This document shows, in pieces, positions 17,642 to 24,695 of a DNA stretch of 63,189 bases (position 1 is the stretch's first letter; every line of letters starts with the position of its first letter). Origin of the DNA: DATDAW01 sp036524675. GTDB taxonomy: Bacteria > Verrucomicrobiota > Verrucomicrobiia > Chthoniobacterales > DASVRZ01. The DNA lies in assembly GCA_036524675.1 (NCBI GenBank), contig DATDBU010000059.1, positions 1-63,189 of the forward strand, written 5' to 3'. The notes beneath the pieces were generated by a model. The model was not told the origin of the DNA, did no database searches, and saw only the letters and a program-made list of their open reading frames with translations. Made by a program: the position numbers and the translations under genes.

Positions 17642-18481
17642 TTATTTGATCCGGGTAAGGAGAAGCTGCTCCTTACCCGCGTCCACAGTCACGAGAAATC
17701 GCGAAAGTAGGCCATTTCCGAGCAAACCTGCTTCGCCGGAAAAAAGGGGTTTGTCGTGCAATCCGGTTTTCACATCCGTGAATCGCTCCGAACCAATCGT
17801 GACGTCGGCATAAATCGAACGTTTCGAACCAGCGGCTGCCGCAATGGTGGCCGCAGTGCCTGACGATCGCGCCCATGGGCGGCCGCTCACCCATTCCAGC
17901 GCAGAACTGCATCCGGTATCGAGACGCATCCACTGCGGAGCGTTGCCGTTTACACCGATCTGAACACACAGTGCATCATTGCGTTTGGCGAGAGGCACGA
18001 TTTGCGCGCTATTGGACGGGACTTCGCCGCGTTCAACCAGTCGAATTTTCTGCGCCGCAAAATCGATCTGGACGATTCGCTTATTAAAAAAATCAGCGCC
18101 CAACAATCCATCGATCCGCTTTCCGCAACTGCGGCTTACCGGACTCAAATCCAGCGCAAGCATTGAACGCGCAACGGGAATCCCGGCCACCTTCGCGTTA
18201 AGTCCTTTCATGCGAAACGCTACGCAACGGCCCTCCACCCCCTGGACAGTTTCACGCCGCCCGAATTGCAACTTAAGCTTCCGGGCAGCTTCCACATCGA
18301 GAACGCTGGCACCTGCGCCGGAATCCACTACGAAGTTGAGCGGTGCGTTCTCACCCGCCACATGGATTTTTAGAAAAATGAGTCCCTCCTCATAAGCGAA
18401 AGGAATCTCCGTCGCGGCACGACCCGTTAATCGGACACTGATGAGTGTGATGAAGATGACGAAGATGACAGCCGCACGCAC
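17642..18481 (-). CDS. Secreted retropepsin-like aspartic protease
   Basis: A 279-aa protein with an N-terminal signal peptide (RAAVIFVIFITLISVRL) and two aspartyl protease-like halves. The first catalytic motif is NFVVDSGAGASVLDVEAARKL near residue 50, followed by the flap and DGLLGADFF; the second is MRLDTGCSSALEW near residue 188, followed by GLLGNGLLSRF. This tandem arrangement matches the bacterial gag-polyprotein-like aspartyl protease group, predicted to act in the periplasm; no substrate is known. It converges on pdhC. Confidence 0.8.
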   Translation of the reverse strand: MRAAVIFVIFITLISVRLTGRAATEIPFAYEEGLIFLKIHVAGENAPLNFVVDSGAGASVLDVEAARKLKLQFGRRETVQGVEGRCVAFRMKGLNAKVAGIPVARSMLALDLSPVSRSCGKRIDGLLGADFFNKRIVQIDFAAQKIRLVERGEVPSNSAQIVPLAKRNDALCVQIGVNGNAPQWMRLDTGCSSALEWVSGRPWARSSGTAATIAAAAGSKRSIYADVTIGSERFTDVKTGLHDKPLFSGEAGLLGNGLLSRFLVTVDAGKEQLLLTRIK

Positions 18482-18520
18482 GCACGCCGCTAGAGCAAAA
18501 AGCGTGCTGGCAAACTTGTA

Positions 18521-18535
18521 GCGGTCTGCGACCGC
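18521..18535. repeat. Short perfect hairpin in the 18482-18758 gap
   Basis: GCGGTC and GACCGC pair around TGC. It lies upstream of the protease gene on the minus strand. The 277-nt gap around it shows no supported gene or clear promoter. Confidence 0.35.
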
Positions 18536-18758
18536 CGTTTGCTCACCAAGGGGACCTACGGCGGGTCGCGCCTGTACGGCCCGGGTGCGCCGCTTTCAGA
18601 CGACGACCAGCGCAGTGCGCCAAAAGCGCAAACGATCCATCCGCCTGGACAAAAACCGACTACTGGCGACTTTTGCCCATTCCAATCGGAAATCTTTCGG
18701 CGCTCTCTCTACCTTAGACAAGCAACGGGGCGACCTCCCTGACCATGGCAAGTCGTAA

Positions 18759-19034
18759 TTACTTGCCCGGCACATGTGCTCCATACACACCGCCGTGTGC
18801 ATTGAAACGTAACTCAAACCTCTTTTCTGTGCGCCGGTCTTGCTGCATCGAGGCTTTTTGCCCGACGCCCTGCTCTTGCGTGTACATCGCGACGGTAGTC
18901 ATTTGTTGGCGTTGCGCGGCTTGACGCTCCAGTGCGAGCCAGTTTTGCAACTGTGGATCGTCCGCAAAAGCGGCGCCGGTCCCGACAACCGCAATAATCG
19001 CGGTCACCAGGGAAAGTTGGATGATGTTTTTCAT
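18759..19034 (-). CDS. Small secreted Gln-rich protein of unknown function
   Basis: A 91-aa predicted exported protein not recognised as any family. The ATG at 19034 opens a clear signal peptide (MKNIIQLSLVTAIIAVVG, cleavage after AFA). The mature part contains LERQAAQRQQMTTVAMYTQEQG and a basic segment with alternating charges (DRRTEKRFELRF), then HGGVYGAHVPGK. The open frame continues upstream to 19274, but that part has no signal-like or conserved features and an AAAGACAG-type ribosome binding site precedes the chosen start. It stands alone, next to the recombinase remnant. Possibly a stress- or envelope-related small protein; no function can be assigned. Confidence 0.55.
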   Translation of the reverse strand: MKNIIQLSLVTAIIAVVGTGAAFADDPQLQNWLALERQAAQRQQMTTVAMYTQEQGVGQKASMQQDRRTEKRFELRFNAHGGVYGAHVPGK

Positions 19035-19489
19035 GAGACTGTCTTTCTGTGTCGTTAATTTGCTCTGAGTCCCAATAAATGGGTCACTCATACCTTTAAC
19101 GTCGGAATCACCCTCAAAACCCTTACGATTTTTGTTCTCCCCCAATGAACCACGCGAATCTATCTTTCCAGCGATTGCCAGGTCTCCCCTGAAAGGATTG
19201 CCGCGGACGGACCTTTTTACTTGCCGAGGTGAAGGATCGGTCTGTGGTGGGCTGGTACTAGAAGGCGGAGCCATTCAGAGTTTTCAGAATAGGGCTCCAC
19301 ATCTGCGGTCAACTACGCCTGTATTTCCAAAGAATTTAGAAAAGAAGTGCAACAATAAAGGGTGTATTGCCGCGAAGCCGGCATATACACCCGTGGTTGA
19401 ACAAGCCCGGGTTAGGGGGCCTGATTTGCGCGGCAGCCGCCGTTTGCGCAGCCGGTAGACAGACCGGATTTGCAAAGGCCTGGCCTCCA
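19035..19489. other. Gene-free stretch with one long inverted repeat
   Basis: No gene is supported here. At 19360-19392 a near-perfect inverted repeat is formed by GGGTGTATTGCCG and CGGCATATACACCC around GCGAAGC, lying just beyond the truncated C-terminal end of the recombinase remnant. It could be part of an old mobile element end or recombination site. The 19040-19280 part upstream of the small secreted gene presumably contains its promoter; no convincing box was identified. Confidence 0.4.
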
Positions 19490-20073
19490 GCAGGTGTGTG
19501 TCAAATGACTGGCGCAGCGTATGCACCGAGGCCGACGGCAGGTTGAGCTCCTTGCGCGCGACCAGCACCAGACGTTGCAGGGAACTATACGGCATCGGAG
19601 TCTTTGCGCGTCGCATGCGATCGGCCAGCGATTGCGGCTCCGAATTTCCGCGTCCTACATTGGGAAAGATCAGCAGCGGATGGCGATGAAACGCCCAGTA
19701 GCGGCGCAGTTCCCTAACCATTCGGCCGGGCAGCGGCAGGAGCCGGTCCTGATGGCCTTTGCCGTTTCGAACCCAGAGCTTGTTCTCGTCGCCGAGGATG
19801 TCGTGAATGGTTAGCGAGAGGCATTCGCCCAGCCGCAGCCCGCAGCAGTAGATCAGTTTGAGCGGCGTGCGGTAACGGCGCAGCCGCACATGGGCGAGCA
19901 GGATCGCAGTTAAAGTGCTCATGAATGAGCCGCACATCCCAGTAATAGGCATGCCGGGTGCGATTGGCATCGAAGCGCAGCGCGAGCCGCTCCGCGAACC
20001 GCGCCATGGACTCGTAGGGATGATCGTAGTGGACCGGATTGACACACTCCCGCCCGGCGATGGGACGATTCAC
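19490..20073 (-). pseudogene. Tyrosine recombinase (XerC/D-like integrase) remnant
   Basis: Minus-strand remnant of a phage-integrase-family recombinase. The N-terminal SAM-like core-binding part is read from about 20020 (FAERLALRFDANRTRHAYYW, RLIHEHFNCDP). Near 19900 the frame shifts and roughly a hundred residues are missing, resuming with ILLAHVRLRRYRTPLKLIYC. The catalytic domain then shows GLRLGECLSL (first Arg), the Lys-bearing turn VRNGKGHQDRLLPLP, and HTLRQSFDTHLLEA (His-x-x-Arg). Sequence homology stops there, so the second His and the nucleophilic Tyr are lost. It resembles stand-alone integrases of transposon or IS91-neighbour type and lacks the extra IntI domain of integron integrases. 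It cannot be active as written. Confidence 0.8.
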
Positions 20074-20164
20074 CCCGCCCAGTCCAACGTCTACCCCGGC
20101 CCTGGCTCAGTGGGCTGGACCAGTTTGTTTCCTATCGGATTTATCGGTTGTTAACACACTCACG

Positions 20165-20422
20165 ATGGCTTTTCTAGCTTGGTTAAAACAAAAGGCATTT
20201 CCTCTGCACGACACCGAGCAGCGGTTTCCCGATGTTCATTGCACCAGTCGGACGCCATATGCCTGCACGATGAGGATCTACGTGGTACGACACAAGCACC
20301 GGAAAGTGGTGCGCCTTCGGACTTTCCAGTCTTGCGAATTCCATTATTACGACATCCCGGAGGACAAGATTGAAACTCTTATCGATCACCTTCGAAACGC
20401 ACAGCCGACCATCTCGTCTTGA
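20165..20422 (+). CDS. Small hypothetical protein
   Basis: An 85-aa open frame from the ATG at 20165 (MAFLAWLKQKAFPLHD). No family is recognised. The C-terminal half (MRIYVVRHKHRKVVRLRTF, FHYYDIPEDKIETLIDHL) has the look of a small alpha/beta domain. It lies next to the recombinase remnant and its stop is followed 38 nt later by GCCTAAC (20461-20467), the form of an integron attC R'' core site, so it may be a captured gene cassette. Could also be a chance frame. Confidence 0.35.
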   Translation: MAFLAWLKQKAFPLHDTEQRFPDVHCTSRTPYACTMRIYVVRHKHRKVVRLRTFQSCEFHYYDIPEDKIETLIDHLRNAQPTISS

Positions 20423-20846
20423 CTTGTCATTATGCATGGTTTTGGAGAGATACCACTTACGCCTAACCCAGCAGTCAAGTGAACAGCGGTAAGTACAGTA
20501 GAGTCACGACCAGCAATTCACCAGTAGTTTTACGTCGCCGAGGCCCTTCTATACCAGGTGACCAAGCCGGTAGGGAGTTGCTATCAGCAATTGGTTTTGG
20601 TTGGTTTTGGAACACTTCGCGGCTTCGTTGGAGTCGATCATAGAGTCCCGCTCCCGAAGGGTCGCCTTCGTCATCCTGGAGTCTGCTTCTCAATCCACGG
20701 CGTCCGTCCCGCAACCGCCCTGGCCGAACCAGGCGCTCGAGGCGAACTGCGGGTAAATGCCGGCAGTTCGCATTCGCTCTGTAAAGTCCTTGCCCCGCAG
20801 TCTCTCAGCTCCTATGGTTAGGCGACTTCGCACATCTATACTGACA
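20423..20846. other. 424-nt stretch without a gene, containing an attC-like site
   Basis: No coding region is supported. It contains GCCTAAC at 20461-20467 and, at its right end, the attC-like structure annotated at 20723-20823. The middle (20470-20720) has no recognised feature. Confidence 0.5.
20723..20823 (+). other. attC-like recombination site upstream of a cassette-type gene
   Basis: The site runs from GCCGAAC (20723-20729, R''-like, one mismatch to RYYYAAC) to GTTAGGC (20817-20823, perfect R' consensus GTTRRRY), 101 bp, within the known attC size range. Inside it a perfect 9-bp hairpin, GCGAACTGC (20742-20750) with GCAGTTCGC (20763-20771), and an L''-like AACCAGGCGCT segment are present. 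The gene at 20847 starts 23 nt after the R' box, as integron cassette genes do. Called by eye, without folding the bottom strand. Confidence 0.45.
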
Positions 20847-21533
20847 ATGCGCCTTGCAATCATAGCCGTAGCATTCCTCTGGTTCCTGGGTTCGCAGGCA
20901 CCAGCGGCCGACGACGCATCGTTTGCCGCATATCTGCGCGAGACAGGGTTGACCCCTGCTGAGTGCCTTGAACGCCCGCCCCGCGAACTGATGGCCTGGA
21001 TTGCCGAGCGCCAGAAGCTAGGCTATACCGGAACACCTGGGGACGAACAGACCGTAATCGATCTTTTCTACGCGAGCTATCGAGCCACGTTGCGACCTAC
21101 CATCGACACCCGCTATCCGAACGCCAAGACGTTGCGTGAACCTCTCCAAAAGCTTCATTGCTTCATCTATGACTTCATGGCCTCGATCAACGGCTCGCGG
21201 ACGTATGTCACGCACGAGCGGATTGCAGCATACACCGAACACATCCTTGCAGAGCTCTATTCCTCGCGCGGTGCGACGCTCTCGATTGCTGCGGATAGCC
21301 ATCCGACCGATTCGGACGTTGTCACATTTGCGCGCCTCAAAGCCGCCCTTTGGGCCGACAGTGGGAGAGAACGCCCCAACTACAATCGCTATACCGCCGA
21401 CTTGCTCAGTCACCTCAAGGCAGCAGAGGCAGCCGATCCTTCGATCACGGCCCTCAACCTTCGATTTTACATCGTCGCTTTCATTGACCAATACGTCCCG
21501 CTACTCAACCCAAACTCGTTCGATTTCAGATGA
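20847..21533 (+). CDS. Secreted protein of unknown function in a cassette-like setting
   Basis: A 228-aa protein with a signal peptide (MRLAIIAVAFLWFLGSQAPA, cleavage after AAD or APA). The mature part is alpha-helical and shows no recognised motif; segments such as CLERPPRELMAWIAERQKLG and LQKLHCFIYDFMASINGSRTYV suggest a helical bundle. Two Cys (CLERPP, LHCFIY) could form a disulfide. The ATG at 20847 is chosen because it begins the signal peptide. Integron-type core sites flank it: GTTAGGC ends 23 nt before the start, and GCCTAAC begins 19 nt after the stop. This suggests a captured gene cassette of unknown function. Confidence 0.6.
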   Translation: MRLAIIAVAFLWFLGSQAPAADDASFAAYLRETGLTPAECLERPPRELMAWIAERQKLGYTGTPGDEQTVIDLFYASYRATLRPTIDTRYPNAKTLREPLQKLHCFIYDFMASINGSRTYVTHERIAAYTEHILAELYSSRGATLSIAADSHPTDSDVVTFARLKAALWADSGRERPNYNRYTADLLSHLKAAEAADPSITALNLRFYIVAFIDQYVPLLNPNSFDFR

Positions 21534-21552
21534 GTAAACCGAACTCAACGTC

Positions 21553-21618
21553 GCCTAACCAAGGTGGTGCAACATACAAAAACGAGGCGCAGAGTACTCC
21601 TAGCAATAAGAGTTAGTT
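21553..21618 (+). other. attC-like site between two cassette-type genes
   Basis: Begins with GCCTAAC (21553-21559, perfect R'' form) and ends with GTTAGTT (21612-21618, one mismatch to GTTRRRY), 66 bp. It fills the space between the secreted-protein gene and the methyltransferase gene, whose ATG comes 13 nt later. Internal symmetry is weak, so the site may be degenerate. Confidence 0.4.
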
Positions 21619-21631
21619 CCGGAAATTAGTC

Positions 21632-22291
21632 ATGGGCATTGCTACTAAGCAAGTTGAAGCCGGGCAGGCTGTCTATACTAAGCATACTCTTGCTTTCTAC
21701 GATTTCGTGGTGCTTGGGATTTCGAATCGGTTCATTTGGAAATGTCCCACTCAAGTTCTTGAAAATCATTACAACCAACATGTCACCGCGAATCATCTGG
21801 ATGTTGGTGTAGGCACGGGATACTTCCTGGATGGCTGTCACTTCCCTTCAACTACGCCGCGTATCGGGTTGATGGATCTAAATTCGGATTCGCTTGCGTT
21901 TGCTTCCCGGCGAATCGCCAGATACAACCCGGAGACATATCGGCGAAATGTGTTAGAGCCTATTTCGATAGACGCCGCGCGATTCGACTCGGTGGGTGTC
22001 AATTACCTCCTCCATTGCCTTCCGGATTCCATAGGGTCAAAAGCCGTTGTGTTCGATCATCTCAAAGCACTAATGAATCCCAACGGAGTCTTGTTTGGAG
22101 CGACTTTGCTCCAGGGCGGTGTCACCCGGAACTGGTTTGCGAAGCGCGTGATGGCCGCGTACAACAAAAAGGGTATTTTCACCAATCAGCAGGACAATGT
22201 CGACGATCTGCATCGTGTCCTTAACGAGCGATTTCGAGATGTTTCCGTTGAGATCGTAGGCTGCGCCGCGCTGTTTGCGGGCAGGCTGTGA
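21632..22291 (+). CDS. Class I SAM-dependent methyltransferase
   Basis: A 219-aa methyltransferase of the Rossmann type. Motif I is HLDVGVGTGYFLDGC near residue 56, the acidic ribose-binding strand is IGLMDLNSDSLAFASRR near 77, and motif IV-V is DSVGVNYLLHCLPDS near 117 followed by ALMNPNGVLFGATLL. The substrate is unknown; the short N-terminal region (residues 1-45) would supply specificity. It begins 13 nt after an attC-like R' site and may be a second cassette gene. Downstream lies the DnaA-box region. Confidence 0.8.
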   Translation: MGIATKQVEAGQAVYTKHTLAFYDFVVLGISNRFIWKCPTQVLENHYNQHVTANHLDVGVGTGYFLDGCHFPSTTPRIGLMDLNSDSLAFASRRIARYNPETYRRNVLEPISIDAARFDSVGVNYLLHCLPDSIGSKAVVFDHLKALMNPNGVLFGATLLQGGVTRNWFAKRVMAAYNKKGIFTNQQDNVDDLHRVLNERFRDVSVEIVGCAALFAGRL

Positions 22292-22443
22292 GCCCAAACC
22301 GACGCCGATCAGCCGGTGAGGCAGACAAGAACGGCAAGCACAACAAGAATAAGGATATTCACATTCATGCGAATCAAAGATGTTCGCTGATTGATGCGTA
22401 TTTTTTCATCACTCAGATGCCTCGGTATAGCCGTGGACAGCTT

Positions 22444-22452
22444 TGTGGATAA
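22444..22452 (-). promoter_or_regulatory. DnaA box (perfect)
   Basis: TGTGGATAA on the plus strand, the exact complement of TTATCCACA, the strongest class of DnaA box. Confidence 0.65.
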
Positions 22453-22500
22453 CTCTCCTAAATCGGACCGTCTGTGTTAAGAACCCGTCGCGCGATTCGC

Positions 22501-22509
22501 TTTTTCACA
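22501..22509 (+). promoter_or_regulatory. DnaA box (consensus TTWTNCACA)
   Basis: TTTTTCACA fits the relaxed DnaA-box consensus at every position. Confidence 0.5.
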
Positions 22510-22531
22510 TCTGTCCGGCTCGGCTGAGAGG

Positions 22532-22540
22532 TTATCCACA
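22532..22540 (+). promoter_or_regulatory. DnaA box (perfect)
   Basis: TTATCCACA, exact consensus, on the opposite strand to the box at 22444. Confidence 0.65.
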
Positions 22541-22707
22541 GGTTATTTCCGGTGTGGAACACCGCTTTCCCGAGGTATGGAACGCTGGAAGCCGAAGTTG
22601 TTCACATGCTGATGATGATGATGATTTGAGCTTTGAAAAAGAAATCTCTTCATAAGGCTTGTGAACAACGTTGGCATTGAGACTCATTGACTGCTGAGGC
22701 AGCCGGC

Positions 22708-22730
22708 ATAAAAGCCTCGAGAACGAGGAG
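22708..22730 (-). terminator. Intrinsic terminator of the pseudouridine synthase gene
   Basis: On the minus strand, CCTCG-TTCT-CGAGG is followed by CTTTTAT. It lies about 40 nt beyond the stop codon of the gene ending at 22770 and would stop its transcription before the origin candidate. Confidence 0.5.
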
Positions 22731-22769
22731 CTCATGAAGCCGATTTCGGAAATATTTGCCAAAGAGGTT

Positions 22770-23504
22770 CTACGCCGTGAATTCCGACAAATCTGTCGGC
22801 AGATCTGATCTCCATTGGAGGTTCACGCACGGAATTGTAAGTGCCGCCGAGTGCAATGCGTGACGCGGCAAAAGAAGCAGGTTTTCCAGCTCTGAAGTCC
22901 AACCTGTCGCGATAAATCGAAGGTAGCACTGCTCGTCTGGCCCATAAATTTTGTCGCCGACGATTGGAAAACCAGCATGCGCCAGATGAACGCGAATCTG
23001 GTGAGTCCTCCCCGTCTCGGGAAAGGCGCGGATTACGGAAAACCGATCCGATTCGCTGCGGACGAAGCGTTTTTCCACGCGGAACCGAGTCACTGCCGGA
23101 GCGCCGTCCGGATGAATCATTTGCTTCAAATAGATCAGCGACTCCGTTTTTGATCCCTGCCGCAACAAGGGTGCGTCGACGGTAAATTCGTCGATTTCAG
23201 GCCAACCCCATACGACAGCGACATATTCCTTGGCAATTCGCCGTTGTTGCATCCAGCGGGCGAGATCCCGGGCAGCAGCGGCGTGCTTGGCCACGAGAAT
23301 CAGGCCGCTCGTTTCGCGATCAAGGCGATTGATAATGGAAATCTGCCCGCCATTCGCCAATTCGAATGCCAGCAATTGGCGCAGCCCGTTCCAGAGCGTA
23401 AATGGTCCTCCCGGTTTGGTCGGATGCACCAGCAAATGCGGCGGTTTCTCTACGACGATCCAGTCTTCCGATTCATCGACAACGGTGAAGATTTGACGGA
23501 TCAT
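22770..23504 (-). CDS. RluA/RluD-family pseudouridine synthase
   Basis: A 244-aa RNA pseudouridine synthase. The catalytic motif with Asp is IINRLDRETSGLILVAK near residue 58; IVVEKPPHLLVHPT near residue 15 and FPETGRTHQIRVHLAHAGFPIVGDKIYG near residue 165 are the other family blocks. There is no S4 domain, so it is the short RluA/TruC-like form; whether rRNA or tRNA is modified is unknown. Start ATG at 23504 is set by the family N-terminus; the open frame extends far upstream but through the opposite-strand ABC gene. Only six bases separate this start from the first possible start of the divergent ABC gene. Confidence 0.88.
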   Translation of the reverse strand: MIRQIFTVVDESEDWIVVEKPPHLLVHPTKPGGPFTLWNGLRQLLAFELANGGQISIINRLDRETSGLILVAKHAAAARDLARWMQQRRIAKEYVAVVWGWPEIDEFTVDAPLLRQGSKTESLIYLKQMIHPDGAPAVTRFRVEKRFVRSESDRFSVIRAFPETGRTHQIRVHLAHAGFPIVGDKIYGPDEQCYLRFIATGWTSELENLLLLPRHALHSAALTIPCVNLQWRSDLPTDLSEFTA

Positions 23505-23528
23505 CCCCAAATGGTATCGGGAAAACCG

Positions 23529-24194
23529 ATGATCCGCCTCCATGAAGTCACGCGCATTTATGACACAGGCGGACAAGCCGTCAAAGCGCTCGATGCGGTT
23601 TCGTTGAATATCGCTGCGGACGAATTTGTGGCGGTGACCGGAGAAAGTGGCTGTGGGAAAAGCACGCTGATGCATTTGCTCGGAGGCATAGAGGTGCCGA
23701 CCGCAGGCGAGATATTCGTTGATAACATCGCGCTCCATCTTGCGGATGAAAAGGCACTTACGCGCTACCGTCGGGAACGCCTCGGTATCGTTTTCCAATT
23801 CTTCAACCTCCTGCCCACGCTGAAAACTGTCGAAAACGTCATGCTTCCCCTGCTCCTTCAAGGCATCGGTCAGGCATCGGCTCGTGAACGCGCTCTGGAA
23901 CTCCTTCGTCTGGTCGATCTGGAAGATCGCCTTGAAAGTTTTCCTCATCAGCTGAGCGGCGGCGAGATGCAGCGTACCGCCATCGCTCGGGCTCTCGTTC
24001 ATCGTCCGCGGCTGCTTCTCGCCGACGAACCGACCGGGAACTTGGATAGCCGCAACGCCGAGCGCATCATTGGCGTGCTGGAAAAGATTGCTTCCCAGCG
24101 TCTGGCGACGATGGTAATCGTCACCCACAGCGAGGAGGTAGCCCGCGCCGCCTCGCGTCGGATCCATTTGCGGGATGGAAAAATCGTTTCATGA
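23529..24194 (+). CDS. ABC transporter ATP-binding protein (LolD/MacB type)
   Basis: A 221-aa ATPase subunit. It has Walker A TGESGCGKSTLMHLLGG near residue 40, the Q-loop FQFFNLLPTLKTVENVMLP near 90, signature LSGGEMQRTAIARAL near 142, Walker B LLLADEPTGNLDS near 165, and the H-loop IVTHS near 199. The FFNLLPTLTVxEN form is typical of LolD/MacB/FtsE-like ATPases that drive lipoprotein or macrolide export. No permease gene is next to it; instead it overlaps by 4 nt (ATGA) a cyclic-nucleotide-binding-domain gene. The ATG at 23529 follows GGGAAAA; an ATG at 23511 (MVSGKP) is also possible. Confidence 0.9.
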   Translation: MIRLHEVTRIYDTGGQAVKALDAVSLNIAADEFVAVTGESGCGKSTLMHLLGGIEVPTAGEIFVDNIALHLADEKALTRYRRERLGIVFQFFNLLPTLKTVENVMLPLLLQGIGQASARERALELLRLVDLEDRLESFPHQLSGGEMQRTAIARALVHRPRLLLADEPTGNLDSRNAERIIGVLEKIASQRLATMVIVTHSEEVARAASRRIHLRDGKIVS

Positions 24195-24664
24195 GCGACA
24201 TCGCCAAAATTGTCCCAAAAATTCGCCCTCTTCCGCTGTTTGCAGAATTCACTGCAACCGAACTCGATGCGTTTGCAGATCTTGTGGATGTTGAAACCTT
24301 TGCGGGCGGCGAAACGGTGGTGAAACAGGATGAACCCGGAGATACGATGTTCATCATTGTCGAAGGCAGTGCCCGCGTAGTCCATCGAGGGGGAGAGAAA
24401 ACTCTGGAGCTCGCCACACTTTCGAAAGGTGATTTTTTTGGTGAAATCGCCCTCGTGGATGAAGGTCCCCGATCTGCCGACGTCATTGCAGTGGGACCGT
24501 CGACGTTATTGAGTGTATCTGAGGCAACGATTCGAGCATTGGCAGGTGTTTACCCGAGCGCATCATTCAAACTTTTGGTGGCTGTGGGGCGCGTCCTGGT
24601 CGCGCGTTTGCGGGCCGGGAATCAGAAGTATGTCGATTCGCTGCTGACCGCCGCTTCGCCTTAG
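24191..24664 (+). CDS. Stand-alone cyclic nucleotide-binding domain protein
   Basis: A 157-aa protein consisting of one CAP-type beta-roll domain. The phosphate-binding cassette FFGEIALVDEGPRSADVIAV near residue 85 has the conserved GE and the Arg expected to hold the cyclic phosphate, and PLFAEFTATELDAFADL and GDTMFIIVEGSARVV match the N-terminal hairpin. There is no helix-turn-helix, so it is not a CRP-like repressor. Its start overlaps the ABC ATPase stop (ATGA), so the two are made together. The domain may regulate the transporter in response to cAMP, cGMP or a dinucleotide; this is inference. Confidence 0.82.
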   Translation: MSDIAKIVPKIRPLPLFAEFTATELDAFADLVDVETFAGGETVVKQDEPGDTMFIIVEGSARVVHRGGEKTLELATLSKGDFFGEIALVDEGPRSADVIAVGPSTLLSVSEATIRALAGVYPSASFKLLVAVGRVLVARLRAGNQKYVDSLLTAASP

Positions 24665-24695
24665 CGCCTGGTGGGGTGCAAGGGAAATCCGCCGC

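Larger units (their letters stand above)
22292..22769. other. Candidate replication origin (oriC): gene-free region with a DnaA-box cluster
   Basis: This 478-nt stretch has no gene. Three exact matches to the DnaA box TTWTNCACA lie within 97 nt: TTATCCACA on the minus strand at 22444-22452, TTTTTCACA at 22501-22509 and TTATCCACA at 22532-22540. One-mismatch boxes flank them: ATATTCACA at 22355-22363, TTGTTCACA at 22598-22606, and the same sequence on the minus strand at 22660-22668. A/T-rich tracts (around 22399-22408 and 22626-22650) could unwind. Two parS-type sites and mnmG lie 8-9 kb to the right. This is the pattern of a bacterial oriC, but skew and neighbouring genes outside the window are not available. 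Confidence 0.6.

Noticed and set aside
19284..20073. Recombinase remnant as an integron integrase (IntI)
   Set aside because: The additional IntI-specific domain between the catalytic Arg and HxxR is absent; it is of general XerC/D type.
22609..22625. Run of GAT/TGA triplets near the DnaA boxes as a DnaA-trio element
   Set aside because: The trio reads 3'-GAT-5' (5'-TAG-3') from a box; here the repeat is 5'-GAT-3' on the plus strand and 5'-ATC-3' on the other, so polarity does not fit.
23505..24167. N-terminal extension of the pseudouridine synthase frame to 24167
   Set aside because: It would run through the whole ABC ATPase gene; the family N-terminus begins at 23504.
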